Positions 59,612 to 64,000 of a DNA stretch of 64,000 nt are shown here, piece by piece. The translations under genes and the position numbers were made by a program. Origin of the DNA: Diplosphaera chodatii (lineage: Eukaryota > Chlorophyta > Trebouxiophyceae > Prasiolales > Stichococcaceae); assembly GCA_032358165.1 (NCBI GenBank), contig JAALGY010000012.1, positions 124,001 to 188,000 of the forward strand, in the 5' to 3' direction. The notes under the pieces were generated by a model. The model was not told where the DNA came from. It made no database searches and saw only the letters and a list, made by a program, of their open reading frames with translations. The first letter of the stretch is position 1. Every line of letters begins with the position of its first letter.

Positions 59612-59631
59612 GCAAAGTTTGCAAACTTTGC
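59612..59631. other. Perfect 20-bp palindrome
   Basis: GCAAAGTTTGCAAACTTTGC equals its own reverse complement. It lies 47 bp beyond the stop codon of the 200-residue protein gene, so it would be in or near the 3' UTR. Confidence 0.8.
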
Positions 59632-60071
59632 GGGCGTTAGATGCTCGCCAACACGTGATTAGTTGATAGAGGTGTTTTGAACATCATGAGCCTATGTACA
59701 GCTGTTGCAAGGCTGGTGTGCCTTGCTTGATTACCGAGAGTCCACAGGCAGATCGAACTTCGGACAAAACGTCGATCTGCTGGGCGCGGTCCCGGGTGTT
59801 CTCCATACATAGCTGTACAGCACCGTATCTTGAACATGGCTGTGCGTGAGCCCGACACAGCAAGCTGCCAAAGTGTACAGCCACACAAACCAAATATTGG
59901 CTTGACCACGCGTGATTGATGCTGCCTCGGGCCTCGGACGGCCGAGGCAGCCTAGTCAAATCTGGTCGCTCGAGGCACATCACTTTGGCCAGTGACCTTT
60001 TCACTACGTTTGACTGGGTCCAGAACCATATCAAAGCCCCAAGGCCAGACCTGTCGTGCTCAAGCGTGCTA

Positions 60072-62290
60072 ATGGCCCTGCTGCCAATATGTGCGCACCA
60101 TGCGCGACGCAACAGTGTAGCGGGCTTTGCACCTGCCAGCCCGCTGTGGCCAGCAGGCTTTGATGACGCTCTTGTTTCCAGGGGCGCAGCCACTGCAGCA
60201 GTCCGACTTAGCAGTCGCAGCGCAGTCAGGCAGCAGGTAGGCCCTACCAGTGCAAGCCCATAAGCAGCAGCATGCACTGTATAGGTTGATTGCTGAAAGC
60301 TGAGCTGAAACGAGTCTGCTAATCTCATCAGGTTGTCAGCGCACGGCGCCGCGCAACAGCCCATGCTGCTGTCCCAGCAGCAGCACTAGCAGAACCGGCG
60401 AATGCGGCCACACTGCCAGAGGAGGCAGCATCCCCGCTGAGCCGCGAGGCGCACAACCGGCTGCAAGCCGAGTCCTACGCCTTCTTTGCAAAGGAGGAGA
60501 CGAAGGTGGAGCCGATGAAAACCAACCATCAGAAGGCGTGTGTGCATGTCTATCTCGCGCACACTCAGAAACCTGGCGTAATTGCAGCCGCTGCTATGGC
60601 ATCACTAGCAACAGCTGAAAGTCAATAACCTTACCCTTGAACATGCGCGAGCTTGACAGAAGCTGAGGCGCATTGCATCAGCTGTACCTGATCTTGGGCC
60701 AGCGTCAAGGGTCGTCAGTGTCGGCTCTGCATCCGAGGACCTGATCTTACTCCTCCAAGTGCTCATTAATAAAGTCAGTGTGAGTGCTCACCTGACCTAT
60801 TGTGCATACGGTGCTGCTTAGTTACGCCTGGCCAATGCATGCTATACAAGCGGACTCATGGCAGTTGCGCTGACACACAGGGTAAAACCCTAGCTAGGAC
60901 ACCGTTGGTGTGTATCATTGACGTTTGCACAGCCAAACACAACTTTATTCTTGATCATGCAACATCTGTATGATTTGGTCTTTCAAACACAGCAACGTGG
61001 GGTGCAAGATATCTTGGTAGTGGATTTGGCACAGCCGGTGCTGGATGCCATTGCGCAACGGCATCCACCGCCCGGCACGCTCGGCAATGAGCCTGAGGTG
61101 AGAGTCATTCAGACTCGGGCTCGCTCCAAATAAGACTGACAAAAAGTGCAGATTGCGTTGTCACACCAGATGTTGCACAGGAAATTTTGTGACCGTTGCT
61201 GCGTTAGCTGTGGTTGATGCACATATTGTAGGACATCGTGCATACATGTGCAACCTCTCAGCAGTGTTGCACCTCCACGCCACAATGTGCGTGCGCGAGC
61301 ATTCCGCATATAGCGTGACTGGTTTTGGCGCGATCAGATGCAGCTGACAGCACAATGCAATGGAGTCGCAATGATTTTCCTATGAGCACACAATCGCTGT
61401 CAAGAGTTGACACTTCAAGTACCGTGGTACTGGAACAAGGCAAGCCTTCCCCAACCACCATTGGACAGGTACGGACCTGGTGTGGCGACCTCGTGGACCT
61501 GCCTGCTGCCCAGGCCCCCGCGGACGTGGTGTTCTTCAGCAACTGTTTTGCGCGCGTGCACAACCAGCATGAGGCGCTGTGGGCTGCTTGCCGCCTGCTG
61601 CGGCCAGGTGGCCATGTCGTGATCAGCCATCCCATGGGCAGGTGGATCCAACAGCTGCACCGTTGTTGCTGCGGGTGACGCTGAATATGGGTGCTTACCA
61701 GGATTGCCGCTGGACCCCCAGCCATGCACACGCATCCGTGAGGAGCTGCACCTGACATTAAAGTGTCGCGGTCTGCAACATGCCGAACATGCAGGGGTGC
61801 TCAGAAGGCAAAGCATACCTGAAATAGCAGCTGCTGCTCATGCAGCTCGGATTGGTCTATGGGCCAGCACTCTCTTTTGGCCACTATGCAGGTTCGGGTG
61901 CAGTAGATTCTCGAAAGTAGTGCCCAAACTGGTGCCGCATAGCTTGCCAAGCGTGGCCGAGCTACAAGCGCTGATACGCAACCTTCCGCTCAGAATGGTT
62001 GATGCACAGCGCCTGCGCTACAGCCTATACCCTGATGGCTCCTTGAAGGACGGCTTGTACCTGAGGGTTTTGCAGGTGATGCTTTGTGCGTTATTGTACA
62101 ACACGCTTGCGCGTAGCTTTGCAAGCTAAACAATTGATAGAAGCACCTAGCATGTTCTTCGGTGTTCATCTGCTTTTTGCATTATGAAATAGCTACGGAT
62201 TTCAAGGTTTGTGTGCTTTCGCGCTGACGGCAGGTGCCAGAGGACTATACCTTTGAGAACATGTACTACAATTGGGATATCAACGGACTG
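60072..62290 (+). CDS. SAM-dependent methyltransferase, probably plastid-targeted
   Basis: The start exon 60072-60236 encodes a basic, Ala/Ser/Arg-rich leader (AVRLSSRSAVRQQ) of transit-peptide type. Then follow 60332 to about 60537 (NRLQAESYAFFAKEE), 60661 to about 60756 (RVVSVGSASEDLILLLQ, motif I region), 60993-61097 (DILVVDLAQPVLDAIAQRHP then PPGTLGNEP), 61469-61641 (VRTWCGDLVDLP; ADVVFFSNCF; LLRPGGHVVISHPMGR), 61907-62075 (VPHSLPSVAELQALIRNLPL; LYLRVLQ) and 62234-62290 (VPEDYTFENMYYNW). The order matches plant plastid methyltransferases of the class I fold. The usual Gly-rich motif I (GxGxG) is weak. The 60537/60661 junction closes only with an unusual donor. The true stop is not fixed; the exon beginning at 62362 is in phase and may belong. 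Confidence 0.65.
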
Positions 62291-62361
62291 GTGGGTAGTC
62301 ATGACTTGCTGCTGTTACGCTCTGCTGGTATACTAATGGCAATGCGCATTTGCATGCTTAG

Positions 62362-63009
62362 GTGCGGGAGCTTGGTCCCTCAAGTCTGCTGTTGCACTCC
62401 GCAGGTCGCTCAGAACTCGGCGCCCAGCAGGCATTTGCACGGCGGCGTCAACCCCAGCCAATACTGTGGAACACCCAGATCACCAATGGCTTTGGCCATG
62501 GCAGCAAGGACCTGGTGCGCTTGTCCAAGCCAGTCTCAGCGGTAGCCATGCATAAAGGCACACAACCACATGTGCAAAATGCTCGTATTGCAAGCAACGA
62601 TAGACAAGCTTGCCTGGCGGCTTGTAATGCGCAAAAGACTCAAAACGAAAGAAATGCGGCCAAGCTCCTAAAGGTTGCTAGCAAATACACTCCGGGGTTC
62701 AAAGGTCACGTCGTGAGCTCGAATGCTGAAGTATGTTCAGCAATTGAAAGCATTTCCAGATGGAGCTATTGCTGCAGCTCTTGGGTCCTGATTTTCCGGG
62801 GGCTTGCCATCAATTCCATGTTTACTTGCATTGGCATGCGCCTGCAGGGGTTGCAGACGGCCAGCCTTTATGTGCAGCAGTGCTGCTCCAGTTCTGGATG
62901 TCAGCGCCTCGACCTGGCAGGGGGTCCCAACGCTGATGCCATCACGCCCCGGCTGTGGCAGATGCCTAGCGGTGTCTACTTTGGGTGCGCAGCCGCCCAC
63001 CTGATCTGA
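62362..63009 (+). CDS. Unrecognised exon, possibly 3' end of the methyltransferase or a separate gene
   Basis: A long open exon follows a CTTAG acceptor and starts VRELGPSSLLLHSAGRSELG. It contains ITNGFGHGSKDLV and KYTPGFKGHVV, then runs to a stop at 63007-63009 if unspliced. It is in phase with the preceding methyltransferase exon. The phrase GFGxGSKxL recalls riboflavin kinase, and PGFKGHV recalls ciliary microtubule-associated proteins, but neither family fits as a whole. A splice before 63.0 kb is possible. Confidence 0.3.
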   Translation: MRELGPSSLLLHSAGRSELGAQQAFARRRQPQPILWNTQITNGFGHGSKDLVRLSKPVSAVAMHKGTQPHVQNARIASNDRQACLAACNAQKTQNERNAAKLLKVASKYTPGFKGHVVSSNAEVCSAIESISRWSYCCSSWVLIFRGLAINSMFTCIGMRLQGLQTASLYVQQCCSSSGCQRLDLAGGPNADAITPRLWQMPSGVYFGCAAAHLI

Positions 63010-63184
63010 TTCTGCGTTGTATGTGTGCATCACTCTACATCCATTCACCGAGTGAGGCGTCTGGCAATGTTCGTGCACTGATGCTGCCGAGGTACTTCTC
63101 GGCTTGTGGGCCATGTGTACTGTTGGAGACAGGAATAGTCAATGGCTGCTGTATGTCAACCCATGTAACAGCAACCGTATGCAG

Positions 63185-63486
63185 GTTTGCAAAGCTGAGC
63201 CGCTTACATGTGGGCAACAACCATGGTCATGCCGACTTCGGCGTGCACAACGTGCTCATAAATATCAATACTGTCGAGCAGCTGACAGCTGCAGGCGGCG
63301 GAGTCAGAGTTGAGGTGACGGGTCCCCAGTCGAAGAGTTCGATTGCTTACCGACTAATTACCAAAACAAAGCTAATCCGATTTCTGCATCTTGAAATTCT
63401 GGACATCGTGTAACACGTAGGTGCAGATCTTTGACGATCAGCAATCATCGGACTACTGCGGCTTTGGCATGTCTGTTCTTATTTGA
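63185..63486 (+). CDS. Last two exons of an unrecognised gene
   Basis: Exons 63185-63314 and 63427-63486 join in phase 0 and end at a TGA. They read LHVGNNHGHADFGVHNVLIN, then GGGVRVE / IFDDQQSSDYCGFGMSVLI. Upstream exons probably lie at 62.75-63.0 kb (LGPDFPGACHQFHVYLHWH; DAITPRLWQMPSGVYF), but phases were not closed. I do not recognise the family. Confidence 0.4.
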
Positions 63487-63675
63487 GGATTTTGAGGTGC
63501 AAGGTGCACTCACTAATAACAGCCTGTTCTTTGCCGCTATCTGCACACATAGCTCGTCAATATCAGCAGTAGCTGCCCACTCTTTCCTCACGCAGCCACA
63601 AAGCAGCTGTTGCATGCGCCCTCCAAAGCATAGCACATTTTCACATGCAGCTGTGCTGAGTCGCTGCATGTGCAG

Positions 63676-63962
63676 GCCTGAAATAAAGTTCAGCAGCCAA
63701 GCAGTGCTGATGGCGCAGATCTACACCGAAATAGGTGAGGGTCCTTCGCAGACCGACGAGTTACTGATTGAGTGTGTGGCTTATGCCCATATGTCATTTT
63801 GACCTCCTTTCTGCCGTTGCTTGCTCATAGATTTCAATAGTGGTGCCTGCAGGCATTTCTCGGACGCAGTTGGCACTGCCGCGGCCACAAAGGTGGAAGC
63901 ACACAAAGTTTGAACCAGCTGCGCACCGTCGTGCAAAGCTACAGCAGACATCACAGCAACAA
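63676..63962 (+). CDS. Internal exons of a gene running off the window
   Basis: Exons 63676-63734 and 63853-63962 join in phase: SSQAVLMAQIYTEI / GISRTQLALPRPQRWKHTKF and on to QQTSQQ before a GTATCC donor. The gene continues beyond position 64000. Too little is present to name it. Confidence 0.35.
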
Positions 63963-64000
63963 GTATCCGGAACCGAGCTGTGTGTGGCAGCCTTGCTTTG

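Noticed and set aside
59684..60364. 226-codon minus-strand open frame
   Set aside because: It overlaps the plus-strand transit-peptide exon of the methyltransferase, which is supported by downstream conserved exons. The minus frame has no recognisable content.

Overview
The window looks like nuclear DNA of a green alga (Chlorophyta). Genes are split into many short exons. Most introns have GTGCGT/GTGAGC/GTATGC-type donors and (T/G)CAG acceptors. Coding sequence is rich in GCG, CTG and CAG codons, and the recognisable proteins are typical of the plant lineage: a CYP23-type cyclophilin, an XCT/FAM50 protein, a plant cyclase-family enzyme and a putative plastid methyltransferase. There is no prokaryotic layout, rRNA, tRNA or CRISPR array that I can see. 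Gene models were built by hand by joining exons whose splice sites and reading phases agree; where phases could not be closed, the entry says so.

Layout. 1.1-1.9 kb: last three exons of an unrecognised minus-strand gene. 3.3-6.3 kb: U-box protein (+). About 6.97-7.27 kb: His-rich, tail-anchored C-terminus (+). 8.7-13.7 kb: long low-complexity, RG-rich and coiled-coil protein (+). 14.3-19.1 kb: a minus-strand gene with a row of small acidic exons, a 54-bp repeat array and a Trp/Gly-rich C-terminal domain. 21.5-30.4 kb: three related genes, a bZIP factor (-), a related and apparently broken gene (-), and a related coiled-coil gene (+). 31.8-37.1 kb: WDR75/NAN1 (Utp17) homologue (-). 37.5-39.1 kb: CYP23-type cyclophilin (+). 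39.2-41.6 kb: XCT/FAM50 homologue (-). 43.2-44.6 kb: unrecognised type II membrane protein (+). 47.5-49.7 kb: cyclase-family gene with two frameshifts (+). 50.37-55.67 kb: a 5.3-kb mobile element with about 663-bp terminal inverted repeats and a 7-bp target duplication. 56.8-58.2 kb: a possible Tic22-like protein (+). 58.4-59.6 kb: a complete 200-residue unrecognised protein (+). 60.1-62.3 kb: SAM-dependent methyltransferase (+). 62.4-64 kb: partly resolved exons of further plus-strand genes.

The genes do not form a pathway. WDR75 (ribosome biogenesis), CYP23 (secretory folding catalyst) and XCT (nuclear RNA/circadian factor) are tightly packed housekeeping genes: WDR75 and CYP23 are divergent across 395 bp, and CYP23 and XCT converge with 131 bp between stop codons. 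The most unusual content is the acidic/prion-like gene, the bZIP-related cluster and the long-TIR element.
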